In this document: positions 1-11,311 of the stretch, piece by piece | Layout of the letters: each line of letters begins with the position of its first letter | How positions within the stretch are numbered: the stretch's first letter is position 1 | Translations under genes and position numbers: made by a program | Notes under the pieces: model-generated | What the model saw: only the letters and a program-made list of their open reading frames with translations | Told to the model about the DNA's origin: nothing | The model's database searches: none | Assembly (NCBI RefSeq): GCF_000499845.2 | Contig: NC_023754.2 | Coordinates: 9,921,949 to 9,985,948, forward strand | Origin: Phaseolus vulgaris | Lineage: Eukaryota; Streptophyta; Magnoliopsida; Fabales; Fabaceae | Direction of reading: 5' to 3' | DNA length: 64,000 nt

Positions 1-1384
1 TTGGTAAAGTGACAATGAAATTAGAATGGGCTTAACCTTGGATATGTGGACACATAATTTTTTTTTTGTATGCCCTATTATTGGCAGCCATTGAACTCCA
101 CTTTTAAAGAAAAGTTTGGATTTTAAATATTAAATATTAATATTTTTTAATTTCCTTTTTTTTCAATAGCATTAAAAAGAAAAAAACATCAATGAATTGA
201 TAAGTTAAAAACTAAAAAACAAACGTAATGAATAAATTATTATATTGATGAATAAAAAGTGGTTAAGCACAGAAAGATCAATAATTTTCAATTTATAATA
301 ACTATTTTTTAAAATATTAGTTTGTATTTAATAATAGTATAGATTATCTTATATCATACTTTTTCTCATTTTTTTCATATAATCTTTCTCTATCGAAGAA
401 AAAATACTATACAATAAATAAATGCAAATTTTTAAACTCCAAATCAGCACCAGACATATGTAATATTGACTATTCATTCTCTCATATTAGTCTTTTATTG
501 GTACCATCTCTAAGTTTAATTAGTTATAGCATACATTTCACTTTATTTAAATTCATAATGACTAAAGAAGATTAAAAATACAATGCATAAAATCTAAAAT
601 TGATGGTCTTTCATATAAGAATTAAAATGTAAAATTTATAAGAATTAAAATGTAAAATTTGTTAAACTACAAGAACTACCAAGAAATTTAACCAAATAAT
701 GATTTATGTAGAATTTTCCTTATCTTTTTACCGGTAGAAATTTGCAGAAATTAAGGGTTTTAGACATTTACATATGTGGAAATGAAGGTAAAATGGGGGA
801 GACAAGAGAAGCTTGTTTGGCTGCAAAATAAGCCCCTTTTAGTCTTTTCTTCCAAAACAAAGGCAACAAAAGGGCAGATCATACATGTATAGTGATATCT
901 TGGTGGTTATATTCAGGATCTTAGGAACAGTTGTTTTTTAAGGCATTCCATTGAAAATCGGCAGCCCAGTAGATTATAGGTTCTTCATATACCAAATACC
1001 AAAAGCAGTCTAAAAAAAATGAGAAACAAATGAAAACAATAAGAAAAAATACATAAAATATTTATTAGCAATAAAACCTGTAGAAAAAAATTTGATGATT
1101 CTTTACCTTGTCTGTAAGTCTAATTAGTTATTATGAATAAGTACAATCATGTTATCACCTAATATAAAAATACGAAGCGCAGAAGACATGTTTAATCTTG
1201 AACCAATTAAATTCTTATGTACATCCAATTGCAGATACATTACAAAAAAAAGTGAGGATTCATGGTGAAAAAATGAACAGGTTGAAAGTAAGCAGCAAAA
1301 ATTTAGTAAAGGGATCAATGGACCAATTTATGTTTTTAATTAGTCAATTATCATAATTACAGAATGCAGTTTTGAAAGTAAAAC
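1..1384. other. AT-rich intergenic DNA, no gene seen
   Basis: AT-rich sequence with short direct repeats, for example a repeated aaaatgtaaaatttgt block near 625-662. Open frames are short and of low complexity. I see no domain, RNA gene or transposon terminus. Confidence 0.6.
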
Positions 1385-1450
1385 CTTGATGGGGAGATGA
1401 ATTGCTGCCAGACCCACTAACCGGTGACCTTGGATTCTCTGTCAAGTTAG
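1385..1450 (-). CDS. possible 66-nt internal exon, unknown protein
   Basis: On the minus strand a TATATGCAG acceptor precedes, and a CAAG|GTTTTA donor follows, an open block reading roughly NLTENPRSPVSGSGSNSSPHQ. The serine, proline and glycine composition suits a disordered linker. Length and phase (starting and ending in phase 1) are compatible with a spliced exon. It lies downstream, in minus orientation, of the YL1-like exons at 1608-1941 and might belong to the same broken gene. I recognise no family. It could be chance. Confidence 0.22.
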
Positions 1451-1607
1451 CTGCATATACATAATGCTCAAGATCAAGTTCCAAACCCACAAAAGAACAA
1501 TTATGGACCAAAAAAATAAAGTATGGTTGAAGTACATACAAATGGCATTATGAGTGATGTGCAATAAGTGGACTAAAACAGAATTAGTTAATACAAGGAA
1601 AAGAGTT

Positions 1608-1941
1608 ATATGGCAGGCCAGTCTTTGGATCACGATACCTATATTATTCCAGAGAGAATTCCTTAACAATATGTGGGTATAGTGGAAATAGACTAAAGAA
1701 TTCCTTAACAGTAGATAACATAAAACCGATTGTTCTATGCAAGGAAAGCATATCCAAACTTCCCATCCCAAAAAAATACTCAAGTACTAATAACATAAAT
1801 AACAAGAATACAAGCTATCCAAAGACAATTTTAACCAAGAACTGCAACATTAGAAAAGAAAAATGCAAGAACTACCAAGTTGATAAAAGAGATCTTACTT
1901 GGCAGGCAAACCAGTAATCGAGCAAATAGGTTGTTCTAGAT
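1608..1941 (-). pseudogene. YL1 C-terminal domain fragment (SWC2/VPS72-like), two exons
   Basis: Two minus-strand exon pieces join in phase across a short intron. The first, 1899-1941, lies between a TTGTTTCAG acceptor and an AA|GTAAG donor and reads DLEQPICSITGLPAK. The second, 1608-1638, follows an ATATAG acceptor and reads YRDPKTGLPY. Together they match the core of the YL1_C domain found in the SWR1-complex subunit SWC2 and related chromatin-remodelling subunits, which help deposit histone H2A.Z. The expected next segment (ATKEAFK-type) is absent, and no matching upstream exons could be found, so this is a fragment and not a working gene. The INO80C-type YL1_C proteins I know have a different motif (ITGFEAPYYDP-like), so SWC2 fits better. 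No function is expected for this copy. Confidence 0.6.
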
Positions 1942-2735
1942 CTGAAACAAAGTATAATAATGTTACTTGGAGACATGTTTCATGCATAAAAGGAGAAGAA
2001 TAGTTTAAGATAAAACTTATACATGTGAAGAAAAGAATAAAATTAAGAAACTACTGTAAAAGGGTATGAATGAGAATAATAAGAATGAGATTTTTCTCCT
2101 TTAGCACACCTCTAATTTCCATGATGCAAAGTGATGAGAATAGCAAAGACATGATGCAATTTCCCTCATCAACTGCAGCTGCTAATCATTTTATTACCTT
2201 TGGAAACAGTTATATTAACTTAGACCTAACAATCTGAATATGTGAATTCTAATCATTCTAATTTTATATCTGAATATCTGAATATCTGAATATGTGAATT
2301 CTAACAACCTGCACAACACTAGATAATTACTGCTAACATTATGCCTCTTTATTCTTTAACATTCACTCATTTCTTATTCATAATTCTTTTCTAGGAATTG
2401 TCACACGCACACTGTGGTCAATTTCAATCCTTGATAACACATTTTAAATTAATGATAATTTCATAAAGTCTCAATTACCTTCAGCTACATATATTCCAGG
2501 GAACTAACAGTAGTCACATCATGCACATAAACCTACACAAAATTATGAATAACCTTTTCACACGGATCATTACAAGTGAAATTTTATAGGTATGCATGAA
2601 ATTTACAAGGTCACATATTAAAGGAACTAGTCTTGGTTGCAAGAGGGGTGCTAAAATTACAGGAAGCATAAGCATTCACACATTAATTTAAGAAGAAGAA
2701 AAGGGAAAGTTGAAGGAGGAGAAATAATGGTACCT

Positions 2736-2774
2736 GAGAGCAACCTCAGCATCACACAGAATTGATAGTTTGGA
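2736..2774 (-). pseudogene. isolated MADS-box fragment (13 codons)
   Basis: Read on the minus strand after a TTATAG acceptor-like site, 13 codons give SKLSILCDAEVAL, followed directly by AG|GTACC, a good donor context. LSILCDAEVAL is the hallmark of the MADS DNA-binding domain of plant MIKC factors. The rest of the domain is missing on both sides, and in true MADS genes this motif sits inside one long exon. The piece is therefore best read as a transferred or decayed scrap. It is short enough that chance or a different family cannot be excluded. Confidence 0.4.
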
Positions 2775-3062
2775 CCTATAAGCAGTATAGTATTGTTAGA
2801 ATATTTGATAGAAAATAACTTGTCCTGTGTAAGAACTGTTATCAATAATAATAAAATAAGAAAAGAATGCCCTTTTATTATAACATTCAACTTTCAACTT
2901 TGCTTTCAATGTTTACCATAACATTTCATTTGCTGATTTCTTTAACAAAATAGTTTGAACACTCACCTCAAAGCACTATTCTTCTATTCTGAATTGATTA
3001 TGGTTGTGATCTGCAAACAAATAAGAACTGTTAAGCCATATTTGTTTTCCACCTGAAAACAC

Positions 3063-3106
3063 AGCTGTTACTCTACATCTTCAGAGCTGTTACTCTACAT
3101 CTTCAG
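3063..3106. repeat. 22-bp tandem duplication
   Basis: The unit agctgttactctacatcttc plus ag occurs twice head to tail with no mismatch. It lies in otherwise non-coding DNA between the minus-strand exon-like pieces and interrupts no recognised frame. Confidence 0.85.
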
Positions 3107-4034
3107 ACTCTGGAAGAGCATGATTATTGTCATAAATAATGACTCCAAAGATTTGATAAAAAACTTCAATAAAATTTCCTTCCAAAACATTCAAAGTATA
3201 CTAACTAGCTCCTTTACAAATACACTGCTATAAACAAATTAAAAAAAGTAAAGCATCACAAATTGCCCTATCATTTTAAAATTATGATGGATATTGTTTA
3301 AGGGTACATTAGAAATCAACTAGTACTCAATATTTCAACCTTAGAAATGTAGCTCAAACACTTAGCAAGCAACTTCATTTCTCAAGATAAATCATGAAAA
3401 CTTTAACAGAACAAACATGAGAGAAAGGAAGAAAAAAGGTTACCTATAAGAATGATACAAATTTCAGCAACTTCAATACACAAATATTGTTACAGTTTTG
3501 AGTATTTTTTAAGAAAAAGTAGATTAAAAAATGTGGAAAATGATAATTTATAAAAGAAAAAAGAAACAGGGAAAAACAACATGGTCGGTAGGAACAACTT
3601 CGATTTTTTTTATTTCCTTTATATAAACCAACTTCGATTTAAATCTAATTCTCCACCAAACCAAACATCTTATTAAAGACTGATTTGATTAATGGCAACA
3701 ACACCAGTATGCATTGTCCACGCTCATAACAATATATATTGTCCATGGGAATATATATGTATATAATTATAAAAATAGTCAAATAGAGTCTACAAAATTG
3801 TTTATTGGAGAAAAGGCAAGGAGTATGATTACATATGAGTTGATTTGAGGTACAGGGAGGTCATAGATGCATGGTGTGATATATAGAGATATGCATATTA
3901 GTCCAAACATAGTGACAAAAGCAATTACAAGAGAATGATCAACTCTACTTAGGTCACCATGAACCCTAACCAATGAGAAAATCGAAATAAAAACGAACTG
4001 TAGAAGAAAAAACTACAGAAGAATGAACTGTTAC

Positions 4035-4197
4035 CGCGAGCACAAGTAGCATGTAAATTGGAAGAAAGAACCAAAGAAGAACCACGACTATCAGTGTAGG
4101 AGCTTGTTCTTAAATTTGTGGTTTCGTTTCTGAGGGCAGCATTTGGGAAATTTGGGAAATTTTGGAAATTCAGGGCGCTATTGGAAGGGTTTTTCAA
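4035..4197 (-). CDS. possible first exon, transit-peptide-like N-terminus
   Basis: A minus-strand ATG at 4197 opens a block beginning MKNPSNSALNFQNFPNFPNA. It is rich in Ser, Thr, Asn and Arg and poor in acidic residues, and it ends at a CGCG|GTAACA donor. This composition resembles an organelle-targeting presequence. The nearest exon-like pieces downstream on this strand (2736-2774, 1899-1941, 1608-1638) belong to unrelated families, so no coherent gene can be assembled. The upstream 4240-4560 strip could be its leader. I do not recognise the protein. Confidence 0.3.
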
Positions 4198-4369
4198 GTT
4201 TTTGGAATGTGTTTAAGGTTGAAGCATGTGGAAATCACTCAACTGAATATGGTGAAACAAATTCTCTAATATCTCATTGTCTAAAAACGAGAAAGAGTTG
4301 GAATCAATAACAAAATTACACAACACAGAAAGAAAGGAATCGAGATGAAAACCTAGGGCAAAATCGTAG

Positions 4370-4960
4370 AGACTCCGTTTGCGTTCTCACGGTGGCACGG
4401 CTACTCCATCACGGTGGCACGCTGCTCAAGCTCAAGCGTTAACAGTGACTACTCCCCTCTCTATATGGACAACAATGGCACGCTGCTCACGCTCAAACTA
4501 AGAACGACACTGCTCACCTTGTTCATAGCCTAAATTTAAGGCTATGAACGACGATGACTTCTCCCGTATCAAATGCAAGCAATCCTTTAAAAAAGGTTTA
4601 AATTTTTTTCAAAATATTCAAAACCTTAACAATTAAGAATTTTCAAATAAACAAAAATTATTTGTTTGCGTGGGTTTCACCTTCAGAATTTAATTCTTTA
4701 TTTAAATTTAATTTAAAATATTTAGCGTGGGTTAAACCTTCAAACTTTTAAATTTTTATTATTTTTATATTTTCAATAGTGGCCGTTTAATCCACGCAAC
4801 TTTTTTTATTTTTTTTTAAAGTTTGCGTGAGTATAACCCACGCTTTCTGACATTTTATTTAAAATTTGTGAATAACGTAGGCTTATTTGACACTATTTAG
4901 TGTTGACCTAAGACCTTCACTTTTTTTTTTGCAGCTAAATAAGCAATTTTTTGTATAAGC
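4370..4960. repeat. possible transposon-derived strip with 29-bp palindrome
   Basis: A short GC-richer strip with repeated ggtggcacg and gcacgctgctca words is followed by a palindrome at 4521-4549: 11-bp arms gttcatagcct and aggctatgaac around aaattta. Further right, repeated cgtgggttaaacc and gcgtgagtataacccacgc words alternate with long AT tracts, a pattern common in subterminal parts of non-autonomous plant DNA transposons. I found no terminal inverted repeats or target duplication, so class and limits are undetermined. Confidence 0.3.
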
Positions 4961-5846
4961 ACAGTAATGATTTCACTTAATATTAATTTTATAATGGTTT
5001 TATTAAAATTTCATTAACTCCACAAACATCTATGGTCTTCACATCTTGACATGTGCAATAATTTTTTCTACAGATCAAATTAAAATCCCTACTTTTTTTA
5101 TTTATTTTCATTAATTAATTAGACACAAACTTAATCGTTAAATGAATATTCTTTTCTTGATTGATGGTAATACCATATCATCCAATAGCTGAATTTTTCG
5201 GTTGAAAAATTAGGAATTATGCACGAAGGAAATATGCACTAATATGATAACTAAGTATTAGAGGTTGGCAAGAATGATAAATATTAAGAAAATTAACATA
5301 CAAATACCAAAATATAAACTTAAAAAGTCCAACTTTCCATTCTGATATCCTTTTTTCCACATATTTTCTTATAATCTGTTTTTTTTTCTTATCGACAATA
5401 ACAAATAAATAAATTAAAACTTCTTCCAAAAAGAAAGAGTGGTAACCTTTATATAAATTAAATTAAAAAACATTCTTTGAAAAGATAAACTTTCTGAATG
5501 AACTGTTCGTACTAACTTATTGAAATCTGCAAGCAGCATCAAGATTCACATAAATATCCGAAAAATGATGAACAAAATTGTCATTTGAATACCGTGGCAG
5601 ACCAACTAAGAGTTCGAGTCTTTCTATTAGAATCTTGCAAATTTTATTACACTTAGAATGGAACTATCTGTAACAAAAATCCTTTTTTACTTTTTAAAGT
5701 ATGGAGATAATGAAGAGCATGCAGAATAATGACCCTAATTAAAACATGATGAGATGATTAATTCTGTAAACATATCTAAGGTAAATAGAATTGAAAAAAA
5801 GGAGAGTATGATAGCACATTAACCTCGAAAGTTAAAATTGGAAGGA
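4961..5846. other. AT-rich intergenic DNA, no gene seen
   Basis: Long T and A tracts, scattered stops in all frames, no recognised motif. The short minus-strand open frame at 5217-5429 is lysine- and isoleucine-rich and looks spurious. Confidence 0.6.
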
Positions 5847-6574
5847 TTAGTTGACTCTTCTACAATTGACTCTGATCTCTCAAGCATTCCCAGTAAGAGG
5901 CTTCATGTTACCCCATCATGATTATGGAAGCTTTGAAATCTCTTGCAAAAGCAAAAGGATTACTGTTGTACAGCTTCACCAAAGAGTCACTTTCACTGCC
6001 ATCTTTTTTGAAGAGCTCTTGATCAGAATGAAGGAGACCCTTTTGAGTTAGCAAACCAGTGTACTATGAAGTGTCAACTCTTGAGGGAGTGACACGATCC
6101 AACGGTGCCAGATTACTATCTCCACCACTTTTAGGGCATGTGCTCTGCAAAGAAGATGCAAAGTAGGGGTCTATGTTGGTGTCATTGTAGATCCTGTTCC
6201 TATAGGTAGCATTGTGCAAATCCAATGGCGTGTGCACCAGAAAGAGCTACGAGATCTTAAAGGTCAAGTCCATTCTTTCTTTTTATTACATTACCAATCT
6301 AATTCACTTTCTAGCTCTTTCATAATTTATTTGTTCCAAAAGGTGAGAATAGAATTAAGATCAGTATGACTAGTGTCGACACTCACAATGAAAACAGAAT
6401 CACGAGCAGCAAGATATCTGCACATGATACCACAGGACGTTTGCAAGCTTTGTCAACCGCTGCTTTGATATCATCAACCACCTCCAAACCTCTAATAGAG
6501 CCATGTTTGGTAGTGTAGTCTTCTCCCCTGTGAAATTTGGGGTGTCATCCAGCAGAACTGATCCATCACAAATC
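5847..6574 (-). pseudogene. class III peroxidase pseudogene (secretory plant peroxidase)
   Basis: Two blocks are readable on the minus strand. The exon-2-like block (6387-6574) contains DGSVLLDDTPNFTGEKTT and then RGLEVVDDIKAAVDKAC and VSCADIL, the segment after the distal-histidine motif. The last-exon-like block (5847-6255) contains LVALSGAHAIGFAQC with the proximal heme-ligand histidine, then RNRIYNDTNIDPYFA and the C-terminal RDFKASI and NCRRVN, ending in TAA. Intact members are about 320 residues and oxidise phenolics in the cell wall. This copy lacks exon 1, including the catalytic Arg and distal His, and the exon between ADIL and LVALSG. It has at least three frame or stop defects: a 1-nt loss at ADIL|AARD, a disruption after FAQC, and a shift followed by a TGA near the C-terminus. 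Confidence 0.9.
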
Positions 6575-7140
6575 CTATAATTGAGCCATGCACATTACTT
6601 TTTTGAGGAACAGATAAGATAAAATTTAAGTTAATATAACAATGCAAGACTGTTTCAGGCCATGTTATTGTAACATTTAGGAAAGACATACACTTCAGTA
6701 TTATTGAAAAGTGATTTTTACTCTCTTTGGAAAAGTAATGGGGTTTATTAGTGGACGTCAGTGTAACATCTAGTAAAGAATAATGATAATAGATGTTATC
6801 AAAACCTCTGTTAAAGGCACACACACTTTGTAGAGGTTATTTTTCAAACCTCTGGTAATGAGCCAAAGTAAAATATTAATCTCTTTTCTTTCACCTTCCT
6901 CTTGGGGTCTCTTTATTTTTAACCTAATGTGCAACGATGCTCTATTATGTCAATCTAGGTGTTCAGTTTGATCCAACTGTAAGCATTATTTTAGCCCCAT
7001 TCTCTTCTTTCCCTCTCTGTTTCACCTTCGATTTTCACTATCATCCTATAGAAACCATCTCTTTCTCCTCTTTCTCTTCTTCTTCATCTTCTTAATCTTT
7101 GTTTTTTAATTTTCTTTCCTTTATTTTTAGGTTCGGTTGA
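6575..7140. other. non-coding, CT-rich leader-like strip near the right end
   Basis: There is no peroxidase exon 1 here. From about 6990 to 7120 the plus strand is pyrimidine-rich (tctttctcctctttctcttc), resembling a plant 5' leader and ending just before the ATG at 7157. Confidence 0.4.
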
Positions 7141-7156
7141 GTGTGGGAGCAAGAGA

Positions 7157-7471
7157 ATGGGAAAGGTGTATCCGAAGGAGAAGACTCAGAGTGTTAAGGG
7201 GAGGAGGTGTTCACGAATCTCCGGGAACACGTACCTGAATTTGGCTCAGCTTCACTACTGCAATCCTTCAGGTTTGGCTTCCATTGCAGGAAATTGTTGC
7301 TGCATCGATCTCGGGAAGAAAAGAGTGGCAGTGTTGCATGCCAGGAAGAGTGTGAAGGGACACAACGAGAATGTGAGGGTTTTCGATAAGAGTCTTATGA
7401 TGATATTGCTGGTGAATTTGGTTAGCTACGATGTTGGTTCGTCGAGCTCCCAAAACTCCACCTTTCGATGA
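7157..7471 (+). CDS. hypothetical 104-residue ORF, doubtful
   Basis: An ATG-initiated frame starting MGKVYPKEKTQSVKGRRCSR, with higher GC content than its surroundings and a CT-rich leader upstream. It is basic at the N-terminus and contains a CCC stretch. Neither this frame nor the overlapping +1 frame (about 7207-7389, ending before a stop) matches a family I know, and two competing open frames suggest decayed coding DNA. It may be a host-gene piece carried in transposon DNA together with the neighbouring peroxidase and CTR9 pieces. Confidence 0.25.
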   Translation: MGKVYPKEKTQSVKGRRCSRISGNTYLNLAQLHYCNPSGLASIAGNCCCIDLGKKRVAVLHARKSVKGHNENVRVFDKSLMMILLVNLVSYDVGSSSSQNSTFR

Positions 7472-9826
7472 TTCCCGTTCAAAAATCAAACTCAAGTCTC
7501 TCCCCATGCAATTCCCCGTATGTTTCACAAGAATAAATTTTCTGAAGTTATCAATTTAATGAGTTTTCTATAACTGCGTGTTTGCTTGACTTGTATCTGT
7601 TAATGTTCATGAGGGTTTTATTTGAGGAAAATTGGTTCGCATTTGTTTTACGGAATGAAACAAAGATTGTTATTATTTTTTTATGAGTTAATTAGAATAG
7701 TTATTATATGTTTGAAGGTTCACATTCTCCATTGATGAAGAACCAGTGTTAACGGGTTATGTTAGGGGATTGTTTTTTCTTTTTTGTTAATAATGGATTT
7801 TGGAAGATAATGTAGTTTATATTATAAATGGTTGTTGAAGTTTTCTCACTTATCTGGCCGTGGCTATGAGAAAACTATTACCATACTTGATAATGTCCAT
7901 AAGGTCATATTATATGTTTGGTCATGCTGAACCTTGAATGTAATGATCTGGTCATTGAAATATTTCAGCATTTATTGAGATTTTTAGGGTTAGAGCTTGA
8001 GAATATGTCTTTGCCTGTTTCTTCCTGACCTTGATCTTACAAGAAAATGAACAAATTTCCACAGATCTGCTTAGACCTCTGTTGGATAGTGTAGGAAATA
8101 TCAGAAACTCAATTGAATACTGTGTCAAGTTGTAATTTCAAACAGATACTTTTCTATTTCAAGTCACAATTAATATTAATCTTTATATTTAAAAATGATG
8201 ATTTTGGATCTTATAATTTTATAATTTGTGAATTTTTCCCGTGTTTTAATCTTCCAAGTTCGATAAAATGAGGGAAATTGAGAATTATAAAAAATGTGAA
8301 AAGCAAGATTATAATTGTAATGTATAGAAAGTAAATAAAAGTATATTATATAAAAGAATGGAAATAGAAGTCACGTGAGGTTTGGAAGATTGGAGTGGAA
8401 ACGACGTTTCCCTTGATTTAGAAGCTAAGCCATCTTGGCTCTAACATAACATGTAGTTTCATGTATTTTTCATTTAGCCGGTGGTTTATGTAGTTATGGT
8501 CTCAAACTCATAGATTCCATGAATTGATAGTTTCTTTGATAATTGTTATGTGTTCTTCTGTCTCTCTCTCTCTAAACTCATATGCCTCCAACTGTTATTA
8601 AGGTCGTAAAAAAGGATGAGCCGTTCAAATACTTATAAGAATGCTTTTGTGGCTGTTCTACCCCATAAGAAAAACTTGTTGAAGATGAAAAAGAAGTTTG
8701 TATCTCTACCTTTATCATTTGTCACTCTTGAGTTAGGATAATATGGTTGTGGGTGAACTGTTTTGAACTAAATATTTTTTTTCTGGCTTAATTCTAATAA
8801 ACTGTTATTACTAGGTCACTGTAAGTAAAGTTGAACTCCCCAGAAAAGCATCAAATTCGAAATCTAGTAAGAGTTAATGTTACTACCTACACCCTTTCAT
8901 TTATATGTATTTATCAGGTTATATTGTTATATCACTCCTTGCTGATGATAATCATTTTGTTAATCCAACGTCTTATCCTCACGGGATTAGCGATTGCATA
9001 ATCCTGTTAACAATCACATTTTGGTTAACAGAAATTGCTTGAAGGTTTCAAAATGGGCTCTGGAATTGTTTGTCGGTGGTGCTGCAACACACAGGTATTG
9101 CTCCTTACAGTTGTATATTTGTATGTATTCTTTAAGAATTTGTATTTGTAATTTTCTTTTGATGTATTAAATACTCTACAGTTCAGCCCCTCCCAAATTG
9201 AGGTCCATGCACAATTTGCTTCTTTTTTGAAGTCATGAAAAGGAGAATTATAATAATTAAACAATTTCTTTATCAAGATAGGTTTTATGTTTTATTTAAA
9301 ATCTAAGTCCTCTTTTCTTTCTTTGTTTTCAAATGGTTTAATTTTTATTTTATTTTATATCTAGGTGTCTTTGTTTTAAATTTTTTTCTTAAAAGATAAT
9401 CCCTTTGAAAAATACTCTGTGATGTAAGGAAAGTTAATTTAAGATATATTTTTTTATTTGTTAATATTTAACTCTATTAAATTAAGGATTAAACTCTAGA
9501 TGATTATTGTGTTGTAGAACAGTTATATTGTTTATTTTAATTGTAGGTATTTAGTATTTTTTTTTTCTAAATATGAGACTAGATATATTTGAATAAAAAA
9601 TGTCATTTGCTCTTTTTTGTTTTTTTTTTTAATTAATATTGTTGTTAGCTCTTTCTTTTTATGATGCAGTTCTTCATTTCTTGGTATATAATTTCATTAA
9701 TTAAAATTTAATAGATTTTGAATTGATTCCTTTGGTGTTGCCAAAAGAGAAATTGATAATTAGACTAATATTCTTGATCTAGCTTCAACTTTTGGTTTGT
9801 TCTTAAAAAGATTCATTGTCTTGTAG
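7472..9826. other. intron-like or intergenic AT-rich DNA
   Basis: T-rich sequence of intron-like character. A CT microsatellite, (tc)n, lies near 8560-8572. A few short frames such as 9025-9276 (minus) have no family resemblance. No exon could be joined to the CTR9-like exon that follows. Confidence 0.5.
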
Positions 9827-9895
9827 GCATTTCTTGAGCTGGGAGGATTATTAATTCTTTCAAATACAGGAGCTGCACTAGATGCATTCAAAATT
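9827..9895 (+). pseudogene. single exon of a CTR9 (PAF1 complex) homologue
   Basis: After a TTGTAG acceptor and before an ATT|GTGAGG donor the plus strand reads AFLELGGLLILSNTGAAL and then DAFK. This closely follows the TPR segment AFxxLGELLIxxDTGAALDAFK of plant CTR9 (VIP6/ELF8), a scaffold of the PAF1 transcription-elongation complex. The next exon expected in CTR9 (ARTLLKKGG-type) is not found downstream, and no preceding TPR exons could be recognised. The splice signals and reading frame are still clean, suggesting recent transfer of a short genomic piece. A complete gene would exceed 1000 residues, so this is only a fragment. Confidence 0.6.
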
Positions 9896-10734
9896 GTGAG
9901 GGGTTAAGAGTTTATCATATGTTCTTTTTTTGGTTTGGAAATTTGATCTTTATGAATAGACTTTTAAAGTTTCATAATTTGTTATGATATAGATATTGTA
10001 ATTGTGGTCCAGGATTGTAAGTTCTACGTATCATCCATATGTGGTTTATTTGAATAAACTTCTCAAGTTTTTTGTTTTTATATTAACTTGTCTAATTTTA
10101 TTTTATTTTATTTGTTTTTTCGTAAGGTAATCTTAGCTTATTAAAAATCCTATTGCATTTTTTCATTTTATTTTTTTCTCTTGTATAAAAAAATTTATCC
10201 AAACAAACCTTTTAGTAAAAACTATTTCCTTTCCTAGACTAATATTAATTGAGTGCAACTCCTTAGACACACAAATACACATACTTGTATTCATTGTTAA
10301 AAAAAATATCAATGTAAAATAGGTTCCTTTTAAATATAAGTAAATCTTCATTAGCTAAAAAAGAAAACATTATTTAAATTTTTTTAAATGACAACTTTGT
10401 TTATTTTCATAAATTTTGTTTGATAAAAATTATCAATATAATAAATTTATTTATTTATAATAAGAATCAAACATAAATTTTTATGTTCATTATTCTAACA
10501 CTTGTTACTAAATAAATCTTAATGAATAAGATGAATAATTTAGTAAGTAATATGTATTTCTTATATCAATATAATTATTTGGTATTAATACGAAATTATT
10601 GAAAAGTAAATAATAAAAAAGTTGAAGGATAGTAATGTATTAATGTTAGGTGGTAGAAGAAGAACAAGGGTCTGAGAAAATCGTTGGACTATTCTGGTTT
10701 AACATTTTTACTATTTATCACCTACTTTTTTATA
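9896..10734. other. AT-rich DNA, no gene seen
   Basis: Long A/T stretches (10360-10600 especially) and no open frame of interest. It leads into the repeat array of the CACTA-type end. Confidence 0.55.
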
Positions 10735-10739
10735 TATAC

Positions 10740-11097
10740 ACCTCCTAGAAGTAGTGGGGGTTTTCAAATTGATGGGAATAGCGGGGATTTTCAAACCGTC
10801 GGGAATAATGGGGGTTTCAAACCGTCGGAAATAGCAGGGGTTTCAAACCGTCGGAAATAGCGGGGGTTTTCAAACCATCGAGGATAGTGGAGGTTTTCAA
10901 ACAGTCGGGAATAGCAGGGGTTTCAAAACCGTCGGAAAGTGATTATTTTTCTGGAGTTCGTAGAAACCGTCGGTAATCACTTAGCAATGTTGGATCTTCT
11001 AAGGGAAAAACAAATCGCGGGTAACACACTTAACAAGGGTTAAAACAGCTGGTAACACCAAATATAACCTCGTTAAAATTAATTTCTTTTTGTAGTG
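10740..11097. mobile_element. CACTA-type transposon end with subterminal repeats
   Basis: About seven copies of a ~28-bp unit (core gggggttttcaaaccgtcgg followed by aaatag) lie between 10750 and 10945, with diverged half-units to 10990. The strip ends at 11097 with ctttttgtagtg; read on the minus strand this starts CACTACAAAAAG, the canonical terminus of plant CACTA (En/Spm, CMC) elements. A sub-terminal array of short repeats is typical of the family, where the transposase binds. The 3 bp after the terminus are aac. No partner CACTACAAAAA terminus was found to the left, and no transposase ORF is present, so this is a non-autonomous or truncated copy. Confidence 0.7.
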
Positions 11098-11311
11098 AAC
11101 GTATGGAGTGTAAATATCCCCCACCCTTGGAATTAATATTAACATGTCTTACATTCATGATTAGCAAACACACATTTATGTTGTTCGTATTTATACATAA
11201 ATGTTGTTTTAGATGAAAAGAACATATCGTTCAATTCCCAGCTTTGATCAAACCACTTCAAAAACACCTTTAATTCCACCTAAATAAATTTTAGCAAAAA
11301 ATATTCCAAAC

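Noticed and set aside
7268..7528. Minus-strand frame opposite the 7157 ORF
   Set aside because: No family resemblance, and it overlaps a plus-strand region with leader-like DNA upstream. Treated as a shadow frame.
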